DNA of 8,982 nucleotides from an uncultured Eisenbergiella sp. (GCA_947626725.1 CANQTI010000071.1:1-8982), one strand, 5' to 3'; positions 1-6,492 are shown, numbered from the stretch's first letter. Notes: generated by a model not told the origin, from the letters alone. Numbers and translations: made by a program.

Positions 1-2
1 TT

Positions 3-815
3 GTGCTGGGTCTTTGCGGTCACGCCCAGCTTCCAGAGCTCCACGTTCAGGTCCTTCATGAAGGCGCCCACCCGCTCGCGGATCACGCCGAAATAATGAT
101 CCTCCAGCTCCTGCCCTTTGGGCGCGGGCGCGCCGAACAACGTCCGCCCGGAAAAGATCAGATCCTTGCGTTTCAGATATTTTCCGCGGTCGATGAGAAA
201 ATATTCCTGCTCCGCGCCCACGGATGGGATGACCTTCGACGCCGCCGTATCGGGATCGAACAGACGGACCAGGCGCATGGCCTGCTGGGACAGTGCCTCC
301 ATGGAACGCAGCAGCGGCGTCTTTTTATCCAGCGCCTCCCCTTTATAAGAGCAAAAAGCGGTGGGCACGCACAGGATCACGCCGGTAGCGTCTTCCTTCA
401 GAAAGGCCGGGGACGTGATATCCCAGACCGTATATCCTCTGGCTTCAAAAGTAGAACGCAGGCCGCCGGATGGGAAAGAGGATGCATCCGCTTCTCCCCG
501 GATCAGCTCTTTTCCGGAAAAATCCATGAGCATCCGCCCGCTCTCGTCCGGATGAGTCACGAAAGAGTCGTGCTTTTCCGCCGTGATGCCGGTCAGCGGC
601 TGAAACCAGTGGGTATAATGGGTCGCGCCGTTCTCCACGGCCCAGTCTTTCATGGCCTTGGCCACCACGTCCGCCGTGGCGGGGGAGAGCTGGCCGCCGT
701 GCTCCATGACGCGCACCACTTCCTCATAGGCCTTCCGGGGCAGACGCTCCTTCATTTTCCCCAGCGTGAACACATTCCGGGCAAACAATTTTTCCACATT
801 CAAAACTTCCTGCAT
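3..815 (-). CDS. glnN: Glutamine synthetase type III, N-terminal part (cut by window edge)
   Basis: ATP-dependent synthesis of glutamine from glutamate and ammonia in the cytoplasm. 271 codons are visible from ATG at 815; the frame leaves the window at its left edge. Members of the type III family are about 700 residues, so more than half the protein is missing here. Type III hallmarks seen in my translation are HYTHWFQPLTG (residues 66-76), followed by AEKHDSF, then GLRSTFEARGYT (118-129), VGAEQEYFLID (199-209), whose glutamates belong to the metal/substrate site, and the final TAKTQH (266-271), which matches the family's TAKTQHN motif. The start is supported by a GGGAAGG ribosome binding site eight bases upstream. 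The gene follows the U32 gene on the same strand after 174 bases, so it may have its own promoter or be read through. The product call is firm; the gene symbol is conventional for this type. Confidence 0.93.
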   Translation of the reverse strand, partial: MQEVLNVEKLFARNVFTLGKMKERLPRKAYEEVVRVMEHGGQLSPATADVVAKAMKDWAVENGATHYTHWFQPLTGITAEKHDSFVTHPDESGRMLMDFSGKELIRGEADASSFPSGGLRSTFEARGYTVWDITSPAFLKEDATGVILCVPTAFCSYKGEALDKKTPLLRSMEALSQQAMRLVRLFDPDTAASKVIPSVGAEQEYFLIDRGKYLKRKDLIFSGRTLFGAPAPKGQELEDHYFGVIRERVGAFMKDLNVELWKLGVTAKTQH

Positions 816-823
816 GTCCGTAT

Positions 824-830
824 CCTTCCC
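824..830 (-). promoter_or_regulatory. Ribosome binding site of the type III glutamine synthetase gene
   Basis: GGGAAGG on the minus strand, eight bases before the ATG at 815. It fixes that ATG as the start. Confidence 0.6.
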
Positions 831-849
831 AAAATCATATCCGTATTCC

Positions 850-886
850 GTGCGCGGCACACCCTGCGGAGCGCACGCTTCCGCAG
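850..886 (-). other. Two adjacent hairpins in the glutamine synthetase leader
   Basis: In minus-strand order, CTGCGGA and TCCGCAG (864-886) form a perfect seven-base-pair stem around nine bases. A small GTGC/GCAC stem with a three-base loop follows at 850-860. No T-run follows either stem, so neither looks like a simple intrinsic terminator. They could be leader RNA structure, a processing site or a protein binding site. The pairing is seen directly; a function is not shown. Confidence 0.4.
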
Positions 887-891
887 CCTCC

Positions 892-977
892 GTATCCTGC
901 CCCGCATGACGCGCTGTTCCCTCTGACCAGGCAGCAGCAGTTGAGGGTCTCCAGGAGGGTATCCGGCCCCGCATGAT
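892..977 (-). repeat. Direct repeat pair upstream of the glutamine synthetase gene
   Basis: On the minus strand, TCATGCGGGGCNGGATAC occurs at 960-977 and again at 892-909, differing at one of 18 positions (C versus A), 68 bases apart start to start. Shorter GGATACGG-like or ATACGGA-like words recur nearer the gene, including in the ribosome binding site region. They may be operator half-sites or a local duplication. No known binding motif was recognised. Confidence 0.45.
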
Positions 978-989
978 ACGGCCGTCCCC

Positions 990-2258
990 TCAAACCCCGG
1001 CCTTTTTCATCCGGAGGATATCGCCCGCCTCGGCTCCACCGGAAAGCGTCAGCCAAAGGAGCTGCCTGGGATGGGGCGCGCTCTCCATGGCATTTCCCGC
1101 CGCATCCTCTATCTTTTCTACCGTCACAAAGCTGTCCCGTCCATCCGGCCGCATTACCTCAATCCGATCGCCGATAAAAAAGCGGTTGCGCTGTTCGATC
1201 CGCGCCCGTCCCCTTTCATCTGTTTCATATATCGTTCCCAGATAAACATAATCATTGATGTAGGTGCTCTCGTCGTAAATCTGCGCGCTCTCATCCGGTC
1301 TGCCGAAGAAAAATCCCGTATCATATCGCCGGTGCGTGCATTTGCGAACCTCCTGCTCATACCATTCCAGATTGGTCCGATAGGTTATCTCCGATTCCAG
1401 ACAGTCATCGATGGCTTTCCGGTATGCCCGTGCCACCGTCGCCGCATACAGCGCGGTCTTCATCCGGCCCTCCACCTTGAAGCTGTCGATCCCGGCCTCC
1501 AAAAGTTCAGGAATATGTCCGATCATACAAAGGTCCTTTGAATTGAACAGAAAAGTTCCCCTCTCATTCTCATAAATCGGCATGTATTCCCCGGGCCTGG
1601 TTTCCTCCACCACCGCGTATTTCCAACGGCAGGGATGCGTACACTCCCCCAAATTGGCATCTCTCCCCGCCAGATAGCTGCTCAGCAGGCATCTGCCGGA
1701 ATAGGAAACACACATGGCACCGTGGATAAAACTTTCGATCTCCATCTCTTCCGGTATCTTTTCCCGGATCTGCCGGATCTCTGACAGCGAAAGTTCCCTG
1801 GCGCTGACCACCCGCTTCGCACCCAGCCCATGCCAAAACAGGTAGGTTCCGTAATTGGTATTGTTCGCCTGCGTGGATATATGAAATTCCGCATCAGGCC
1901 ATATGCGCTTCGCCAGCGAAAACAGACCCGGATCCGATACAATCAGCGCATCAGGAGAAACAGGCACGCCGTCCGCATCCCGCAGGTCCCGCAGCGTCTC
2001 AAAATACCTTTCCGCTTCTTCCAAATCCCGGTTGTGCGCTAAAATATTGGCGGTCACATAGACCTTTTTCCCCCGCGCATGAGCGAAACGGATGCCATCC
2101 GCCATTTCCTCCAGTGTAAAGTTTTTCGCCTTTGCCCGCAGTCCGAAAGCCTCTCCGCCGATATAGACGGCATCCGCGCCGAAGCGTACCGCTGTCCGCA
2201 GCACCTCCGGGCCGGCCGCCGGGAGGAGCAGTTCCGGTTTTTTCCTCATATTTCTCAT
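990..2258 (-). CDS. trhP: U32-family protein, TrhP-like, tRNA U34 hydroxylation
   Basis: 422 residues, the usual length of B. subtilis YrrO/TrhP2 and E. coli YegQ. These U32 proteins act with prephenate to form 5-hydroxyuridine at tRNA position 34 and are historically annotated as 'collagenase-like peptidases'. The U32 signature is complete: E175-x-F-x2-G-A-M-C183-x4-G-x-C190-x-L-S. Together with C206 and C210 (spacing x15 and x3), this gives the four-cysteine set expected to hold an iron-sulfur cluster. The N-terminal half is the barrel region (ELLLPAAG at 9-16, DAVYIGGEAFGLR at 29-41); a smaller beta-rich C-terminal domain follows from about 335. The start at 2258 makes an ATGA overlap with the methyltransferase stop; an in-frame ATG at 2249 is an alternative. 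The frame stays open much further upstream, but that part lies over the methyltransferase and is not homologous. The tRNA role is inferred from family and from its neighbour trmR. Confidence 0.85.
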   Translation of the reverse strand: MRNMRKKPELLLPAAGPEVLRTAVRFGADAVYIGGEAFGLRAKAKNFTLEEMADGIRFAHARGKKVYVTANILAHNRDLEEAERYFETLRDLRDADGVPVSPDALIVSDPGLFSLAKRIWPDAEFHISTQANNTNYGTYLFWHGLGAKRVVSARELSLSEIRQIREKIPEEMEIESFIHGAMCVSYSGRCLLSSYLAGRDANLGECTHPCRWKYAVVEETRPGEYMPIYENERGTFLFNSKDLCMIGHIPELLEAGIDSFKVEGRMKTALYAATVARAYRKAIDDCLESEITYRTNLEWYEQEVRKCTHRRYDTGFFFGRPDESAQIYDESTYINDYVYLGTIYETDERGRARIEQRNRFFIGDRIEVMRPDGRDSFVTVEKIEDAAGNAMESAPHPRQLLWLTLSGGAEAGDILRMKKAGV

Positions 2259-2911
2259 TTTTCCGTGTCTTCGTGCAGCCGCACGCTCACCGTCATGCCG
2301 TCCCCCATCGGAAGGATCAGCGTTTCCAGACGGGAATCGTGCTTCAGCACATATAAATATTCCCGCATCCTGGCATGGATCGTGCGGTCCCGCCTCCGCA
2401 CCGCATAGCGGGATTCCAAAATGTCCCCGTCCCGCAGCACATTGTCCGATACCAAAAGACCGCCGGGACACAAAAGGCGCAGCACTTCGGGCAAAAAATG
2501 AAGATACTGCCCTTTCGCCGCGTCCATGAATACAAAATCAAAAGAGGGTTCCAACACCGGAAGGAGCTCCGCCGCGTCCCCCTCCAATATCGTAATCCTT
2601 TCGCCCCTCCCAGCTTCCCGGAAATTCCGTTTTGCCTCCAGGCTCCGTCTTCTGTTACTTTCAACCGTCGTGATACGGCCGTTCTTCGGCATGTATTCAC
2701 TCATGAAAAGCGCCGAATACCCAACACCGGCTCCCACTTCCAGAACGGATACAGGGCACCTGACGCGGAGCAGAAAACGCAGCAGACTTTCCGCCTCCGT
2801 TCGGATAACGGGAATGCCTGCATCCCCGGCCTGGCGGCGCAGTTCGGCCAGCCAGGGCGGCAAATCCTCTTCCAGAGAATGAAGGAAGACCCGCATTCTC
2901 TCTTCATCCAT
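2255..2911 (-). CDS. trmR: SAM-dependent O-methyltransferase, TrmR-like, tRNA 5-hydroxyuridine methylation
   Basis: 218 residues of the COMT-like class I methyltransferase family. In B. subtilis the syntenic YrrM (TrmR) converts ho5U34 to 5-methoxyuridine in tRNAs. The SAM motif I (VLEVGAGVGYSALF) lies near residues 56-69, the acidic end of beta 2 (TTVESN) near 81-86, and the metal-site segments FMDAAKGQY and SDNVL near 128-136 and 155-159, supplying the expected Asp, Asp and Asn ligands. ATG at 2911 shares its A with the TGA stop of the preceding gene (TGATG), typical of translational coupling. A GTG three bases earlier is also in frame, and GGAG lies seven bases before that GTG. The gene runs directly into the TrhP-like gene, whose product would make its substrate. 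A catechol-type small-molecule substrate cannot be excluded from sequence alone. Confidence 0.82.
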   Translation of the reverse strand: MDEERMRVFLHSLEEDLPPWLAELRRQAGDAGIPVIRTEAESLLRFLLRVRCPVSVLEVGAGVGYSALFMSEYMPKNGRITTVESNRRRSLEAKRNFREAGRGERITILEGDAAELLPVLEPSFDFVFMDAAKGQYLHFLPEVLRLLCPGGLLVSDNVLRDGDILESRYAVRRRDRTIHARMREYLYVLKHDSRLETLILPMGDGMTVSVRLHEDTEK

Positions 2912-3330
2912 CACTGTTCTTCTCCGCCATTCCCAGCCATGATATCCATCATTTCATCTGGCGTCATAGCGGTGGAGAGTTTATAGGTACCCTCCTGAAA
3001 CCCGTCTTCCGCGTAATTGGAAAGCAGCTCCTGGATCCGGAACAGCGTTGTATCCCGGATCAAACCATTTTGTTTCAAGATCTCAGCGATGCCGTCAAAA
3101 TCTTTGCCGTCCGTCACCATGACCACAATCTCCTGGCCCGGCGCTTCCGACATGGGCGGCTCTCCGAAAAGTCGGATGCCATACTGATATGCCAGGACAG
3201 AGCCGCGGTAGATCAGCATGGCAGCCACCACAAAAAACACTGCGTTGAAAATGGTGCTGACCGCCCTGCCGGCAAATCCCCTGCCCGAGTCCGGCGGACC
3301 CACATGCTTTCTTCTCTTTCGATCACTCAA
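2911..3330 (-). CDS. Short MltG/YceG-like membrane protein lacking the catalytic domain
   Basis: 139 residues. A basic N-terminus (SDRKRRK) is followed by one hydrophobic segment at about 24-46, then an extracytoplasmic part. Residues 71-133 resemble the LysM-like subdomain of MltG: 'VTDGKDFDGIAEILKQ', then NGLIRD, a phenylalanine-rich helix, EGTYKLS, and MTPDEMMDIMAG. Full MltG proteins, endolytic murein transglycosylases that end glycan strands, are about 330-380 residues and carry the catalytic Glu in the C-terminal YceG domain, which is absent here. The stop is followed at once by trmR, so nothing is left over that a frameshift could restore. The TTG start at 3330 is set by GGAGG nine bases upstream and overlaps the end of the YlbF-family gene by eight bases. 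The gene sits where MltG (yrrL) sits in the Bacillus cluster. It is probably a non-catalytic relative or regulator; its function is not known. Confidence 0.72.
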   Translation of the reverse strand: MSDRKRRKHVGPPDSGRGFAGRAVSTIFNAVFFVVAAMLIYRGSVLAYQYGIRLFGEPPMSEAPGQEIVVMVTDGKDFDGIAEILKQNGLIRDTTLFRIQELLSNYAEDGFQEGTYKLSTAMTPDEMMDIMAGNGGEEQ

Positions 3331-3649
3331 AATCGACCGCCTCCAGTATCTGCTGGTTAATAGCCTGTATCATTCTGCAAAAATCCAGTTCCGCACTCAG
3401 AAACGGCTCCACCAGCGCATTACTGCGGAACTCCTCATATCTGCTTGTGAATTCATCCACTTTATCAAACAGTTCATCCGATGTGCTGGAATGCTGCAGC
3501 ATATAATTTTCTTTCCGGAATTCGTCAATCTGCCGTTTCAGTTCCGGATACTGCCGTACCGTTGCATTCTGCCGATCATATTCACGGTATACCTCAGAAT
3601 CGATAATAGCGGCGATCAGCTCCTCCAGCGCCTTTTCCACTCTGTCCAT
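3323..3649 (-). CDS. YlbF/YmcA-family protein (DUF964)
   Basis: 108 residues, almost wholly helical by composition, charged and without membrane segments, as in the YlbF/YmcA family. The N-terminal helix (VEKALEELIAAIIDSEVY), the PELKRQIDEFRKENY stretch near 35-49 and the EPFLSAELDFCRMIQ segment near 81-95 fit the family pattern. In B. subtilis, YlbF, YmcA and YaaT form a complex that aids RNase Y-dependent mRNA maturation. Here the gene lies 28 bases downstream of RNase J, which suggests a similar RNA-processing role, but this is inference. ATG at 3649 is preceded by GAGG about 11 bases upstream and by a closer GGGA. I cannot assign it to YlbF rather than another paralogue. Confidence 0.78.
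   Translation of the reverse strand: MDRVEKALEELIAAIIDSEVYREYDRQNATVRQYPELKRQIDEFRKENYMLQHSSTSDELFDKVDEFTSRYEEFRSNALVEPFLSAELDFCRMIQAINQQILEAVDFE
3340..3344 (-). promoter_or_regulatory. Ribosome binding site deciding the TTG start of the MltG-like gene
   Basis: GGAGG on the minus strand, nine bases before TTG at 3330 and inside the last codons of the YlbF-family gene. No in-frame ATG or GTG fits this site as well. Confidence 0.65.
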
Positions 3650-3677
3650 TTCCCATCAGTCCTCTTTGCGGTTTCTC

Positions 3678-5357
3678 TTACGTTTCCATAATGATCGGCA
3701 GGATCATCGGACGCCTCTTAGTCTTTTTCCAGATAAAATCTCCCAGCGAATCTTTAATAGAGGTCTTAATCCGACCCCAGTCCGTACAGCCTCTGGCCAC
3801 ATTCGCTTCCATGACCTTTTCCATCAGATCTCTGGCCTCATCCATCAGCTCATCCGATTCCTTCACATATACAAAGCCTCTGGATACCAAATCCGGACCG
3901 CTGACCACATGGCCGGTCACGCCATCCAACGCCACCACGACGATCAGAATGCCATCCTCGGCCAAATGCTGTCGGTCCCGCAGGACCACGTTGCCCACAT
4001 CGCCCACGCTCAGACCATCCACCAAAATCGCGCCCACCTGCACCTGTCCGGTGACCGCAGCGCTCTCCTCCGTCAGCTCCAGCACATCGCCGGAGCTGAG
4101 CATGAGCACATTCTCTTTCGGGATTCCCAGCTCCATGGCAATTTCTGCCTGAGCTTTGCGGTGTTTATATTCCCCATGGACGGGGATCGCGTAGCGCGGC
4201 TGCACCAGCGTATAGATCAGCTTGATCTCCTCCTGGCAGGCATGCCCGGAAACGTGGACATCCTGAAAGATCACCTCCGCCCCCTTGATCTCCAACTCAT
4301 TGATGACCTTGGTTACCGCCTTCTCATTGCCGGGGATGGGGTTGCTGGAAAAAATAACGGTATCATTTGGCCCGATGATGACCTTGCGGTGCATTCCGGA
4401 CGCCATGCGGCTTAAGGCCGCCATATTCTCTCCCTGGCTTCCCGTCGTAATGATGACGGTGCGATCGTCCGGATAATCCTTCAGCCGGTCGATCTCTACC
4501 AGCGTATTCTCCGGGATGCTGATACAGCCCAGGTTGATGGCCGTCTCGATGATGTTCACCATGCTGCGGCCCTCCACCACTACCTTCCGGCCGTACTTAT
4601 GGGCAGAATTGATGATCTGCTGCACCCGGTCCACGTTGGACGCAAAGGTAGCGATAATCAGGCGGGAACCCTGATGTTCATGGAAAATGGTATCGAACGC
4701 ATGGCCCACTGTGCGCTCCGATTGGGTAAAACCCTTTCGCTCCGCGTTGGTGGAATCGCACATCAGCGCCAATACGCCTTTTTTTCCCAGTTCCGCAAAG
4801 CGCTGCAGGTCAATGGCCTCGCCGAAAACCGGCGTATAATCCACCTTGAAATCTCCGGTGTGGATCACCGTCCCCGCCGGGGAATGGATTGCCAGCGCCG
4901 CCGCGTCCACAATACTGTGATTGGTTTTGATAAATTCGATACGGAACTGTCCCAGATTCACAGATTGCCCGAATTTAATCACTTTTCGTTTCGTACTCTC
5001 TAAAAGCTCATGCTCCTTCAGCTTGTTTTCAATCAGCCCCATCGTCAGCCGCGTGGCGTAAATGGGAATATTCAGTTCCCGCAAAACATAAGGCAGTGCG
5101 CCGATATGATCTTCATGCCCATGGGTAATCACAATGCCCTGCACCCGCTCCGCATTCTCCCGCAGATAAGTGATATCCGGAATCACCAGATCGATACCCA
5201 GCATGTCGTCATCTGGAAAAGAAAGCCCGCAGTCCACCACCACAATACTGTCCCCGTATTCAAAGGCCGTGATGTTCAGACCGATCTGCTCCAGGCCTCC
5301 CAGCGGGATCACCTTCAAAGACGGGCCCTCATAATTCACTTTTTTTGTCTTTCTCAC
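3678..5357 (-). CDS. rnj: Ribonuclease J
   Basis: 559 residues, the usual size for RNase J, a cytoplasmic metallo-beta-lactamase/beta-CASP enzyme with 5'-3' exonuclease and endonuclease activity in mRNA decay and rRNA maturation. Zinc-site motifs are all present: HGHEDH at 79-84, H147 in TNHSIVDA, D169 in HTGDFK, and beta-CASP motifs including HVSGHA (368-373) and PVHGEYKH (392-399). The C-terminal domain (about 450-559) is complete, with GFVYVKESDELMDEAR near 494-509. The GTG start at 5357 has AGAGG six bases upstream. The frame remains open upstream to 5456, but that part overlaps the DUF1292 gene and reads as non-homologous sequence. The gap to the upstream gene is ten bases. A run of seven A's follows closely after the start codon. 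J1 versus J2 cannot be decided here. Confidence 0.96.
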   Translation of the reverse strand: MRKTKKVNYEGPSLKVIPLGGLEQIGLNITAFEYGDSIVVVDCGLSFPDDDMLGIDLVIPDITYLRENAERVQGIVITHGHEDHIGALPYVLRELNIPIYATRLTMGLIENKLKEHELLESTKRKVIKFGQSVNLGQFRIEFIKTNHSIVDAAALAIHSPAGTVIHTGDFKVDYTPVFGEAIDLQRFAELGKKGVLALMCDSTNAERKGFTQSERTVGHAFDTIFHEHQGSRLIIATFASNVDRVQQIINSAHKYGRKVVVEGRSMVNIIETAINLGCISIPENTLVEIDRLKDYPDDRTVIITTGSQGENMAALSRMASGMHRKVIIGPNDTVIFSSNPIPGNEKAVTKVINELEIKGAEVIFQDVHVSGHACQEEIKLIYTLVQPRYAIPVHGEYKHRKAQAEIAMELGIPKENVLMLSSGDVLELTEESAAVTGQVQVGAILVDGLSVGDVGNVVLRDRQHLAEDGILIVVVALDGVTGHVVSGPDLVSRGFVYVKESDELMDEARDLMEKVMEANVARGCTDWGRIKTSIKDSLGDFIWKKTKRRPMILPIIMET

Positions 5358-5363
5358 AAATAA

Positions 5364-5368
5364 CCTCT
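5364..5368 (-). promoter_or_regulatory. Ribosome binding site deciding the GTG start of RNase J
   Basis: AGAGG on the minus strand, six bases before GTG at 5357 and overlapping the stop codon of the DUF1292 gene. It suggests the two genes are translationally coupled. Confidence 0.6.
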
Positions 5369-5628
5369 CAATCCTTTTCCAAATCAATATCTTCCAGCAT
5401 TTCGGAAAAAATGGACGCCACCGCTTCCAGCTCCCCGTCGTCGTCCACGATTTCATACAGGGCCTCCGTCTCGCCCTGCTCCGAAATATCCTTCAAAACC
5501 AGCGCTTCACCATCGCCGTCCGCGCTCTCCGTCACCAGAATATAATCCACTCCGCCGAGGCGCGTCTGTTCCAACACATAAAGCGCCACCGCTTCCCCTT
5601 CTTCCGGGGTAAACACGATCTTTTCCAA
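5368..5628 (-). CDS. DUF1292 (YrzB-like) small acidic protein
   Basis: 86 residues and very acidic. The family core is visible: an N-terminal EKIVFTPEEGE, a central strand-rich part (VDYILVTE, then ALVLKDI), and an acidic tail (VDDDGELEAVASIFSEMLEDID). The length matches YrzB-type DUF1292 proteins of Firmicutes, which lie beside ruvX and ireB in many genomes; their biochemical role is not known. TTG at 5628 is the start: GGGAG lies eight bases upstream and no in-frame ATG precedes the conserved region. The gene begins 14 bases after the ruvX stop and ends ten bases before RNase J, so it is an internal operon gene. It has no membrane segment or signal peptide. Confidence 0.82.
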   Translation of the reverse strand: MEKIVFTPEEGEAVALYVLEQTRLGGVDYILVTESADGDGEALVLKDISEQGETEALYEIVDDDGELEAVASIFSEMLEDIDLEKD

Positions 5629-5642
5629 ACCGAACTCTCCCT

Positions 5643-6071
5643 CTACACCCTGTTTTGCCGCTCCTCCAGGTAGTTTTGCAGAATCAGAACAGCCGCGATT
5701 TTATCCACATACGCCTTACGCTTTTCCCGGCGCACTCCCGCTTCCTCCAATGCCCGGTCCGCTGCTACCGTCGTCAGTCTCTCATCCCGCAAAAAAACAG
5801 GCAGACCAGTCCTGCGGGAAAGCCGATCGGCAAACTCCCTGGTCTTCTCCACACGATCGCCTTCCGAAGCATCCAAACGTACCGGAAGGCCCACCACGAT
5901 CTCTTTTACTTCGTATTCCAGGATCAGCGCCTCGATCCGCGCCAGTGTCCGCCGCAGCTTGTTCTCTTCTTCTCTTCGAATGATCTCGATCCCCTGGGCA
6001 GTGACAAAAAGCGGGTCGCTGACGGCAACGCCCACTGTTTTCGCCCCAAAATCCAATCCCATGATCCGCAT
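5643..6071 (-). CDS. ruvX: RuvX (YqgF) RNase H-like nuclease, putative Holliday junction resolvase / pre-16S rRNA nuclease
   Basis: 142 residues, close to the usual 138-150. The RNase H-like fold is shown by MGLDFGAKTVGVAVSDP (4-20) with D7 in the first acidic motif, IVVGLPVRLD (58-67), FLRDERLTT (93-101) and the last motif VDKIAAVLILQNYL (122-135) with D123. The family has been linked both to Holliday junction resolution and, in E. coli YqgF, to 16S rRNA 5'-end maturation. Given RNase J nearby, the RNA role is attractive but inferred. ATG at 6071 is chosen because AGGAG lies six bases upstream and the family begins at this point. An in-frame ATG at 6134 would add 21 non-conserved residues read through a strong hairpin. 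Confidence 0.93.
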   Translation of the reverse strand: MRIMGLDFGAKTVGVAVSDPLFVTAQGIEIIRREEENKLRRTLARIEALILEYEVKEIVVGLPVRLDASEGDRVEKTREFADRLSRRTGLPVFLRDERLTTVAADRALEEAGVRREKRKAYVDKIAAVLILQNYLEERQNRV

Positions 6072-6094
6072 ACGGCTCTCCTGCTTTTCCTCCG

Positions 6095-6119
6095 CACGGT
6101 TCCCGGGCCGCGAACCGTG
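6095..6119 (-). other. Perfect 8-base-pair hairpin between ireB and ruvX
   Basis: CACGGTTC and GAACCGTG form a perfect inverted repeat around a nine-base GC-rich loop, in the 53-base gap between the ireB stop and the ruvX start. No T-run follows, so a terminator is unlikely. A processing site or an mRNA-stabilising stem within the operon transcript is plausible. Confidence 0.5.
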
Positions 6120-6124
6120 ATCTT

Positions 6125-6400
6125 CTATTTCCATCCGTTGCTCTTAATATAAGCTCTGAGCATCTCCTCCACCAGTTCGTCCCGCTCTACACGCATGATC
6201 AGCCCTCTCGCGCCGTTATGGCTGGTGATATAAGTGGGATCTCCCGACATGATATAGCCCACGATCTGGTTCACCGGATTGTATCCTTTTTCTGAAAGCG
6301 CTTTATACACCTGTGCCAGAACCACCTGTACATCTGTTTCCGGCTCCACGTCCACCCTGAAATACTGTGTGTTGCCCAATTCCTTCATAGTGCCTCTCAT
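6125..6400 (-). CDS. ireB: IreB-family regulatory phosphoprotein (DUF965)
   Basis: 91 residues, matching the DUF965/IreB family. The diagnostic segment EKGYNPVNQIVGYIMSGDPTYI lies near residues 37-58 and is followed by HNGARGLIMRVERDELVEEML (61-81). In Enterococcus faecalis, IreB is phosphorylated by the PASTA kinase IreK near its N-terminus and affects cell-wall stress and cephalosporin resistance. Here a threonine in NTQYF is the obvious N-terminal candidate, but phosphorylation is not shown. ATG at 6400 is used (GGAAG seven bases upstream). ATG at 6388, with GAGAGG four bases upstream, would start at MKELGNTQYF and may fit the family better. This is the first gene after the promoter at 6460-6488 and probably heads the eight-gene operon. 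Confidence 0.88.
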   Translation of the reverse strand: MRGTMKELGNTQYFRVDVEPETDVQVVLAQVYKALSEKGYNPVNQIVGYIMSGDPTYITSHNGARGLIMRVERDELVEEMLRAYIKSNGWK

Positions 6401-6459
6401 TCCGCCGCTTCCGTCGCTTTCATAAACCCGTAGAAAATCTCTGCGGCCCTGCTGCCCCT

Positions 6460-6488
6460 ATTTTACATTACTTTCCCAAAATTTTCAA
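6460..6488 (-). promoter_or_regulatory. Sigma-A-type promoter upstream of ireB
   Basis: Minus strand TTGAAA (6483-6488), exactly 17 bases, then TAAAAT (6460-6465): five of six consensus bases in the -35 box and five of six in the -10 box. The -35 box begins four bases after the mtaB stop codon. Transcription would start near 6453, giving a leader of about 50 bases. It probably drives the ireB-to-trhP run. Confidence 0.75.
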
Positions 6489-6492
6489 CGCC

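Noticed and set aside
834..862. Possible promoter for the glutamine synthetase gene (TATGAT at 834-839, minus strand)
   Set aside because: The -10 box is fair, but the hexamer 17 bases upstream (GTGTGC) matches the -35 consensus poorly, so I do not call it.
3..926. Long plus-strand open frame (307 codons) opposite the glutamine synthetase gene
   Set aside because: It is antisense to clear type III glutamine synthetase sequence, has no recognisable domain, and its His/Arg/Leu/Phe-rich composition is typical of a shadow frame. No good ribosome site was seen.
2259..2471. N-terminal extension of the U32 gene over the methyltransferase
   Set aside because: The added residues do not resemble the U32 family, they overlap conserved methyltransferase sequence, and the ATGA start at 2258 gives the normal length.
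3666..4415. Plus-strand open frame of 249 codons opposite RNase J
   Set aside because: It lies wholly against conserved RNase J coding sequence and shows His/Gln-rich shadow composition with no family features.
5340..5346. A7 run just after the RNase J start as a programmed frameshift site
   Set aside because: The downstream frame is continuous with full-length RNase J and no alternative frame product or stimulatory structure is evident.
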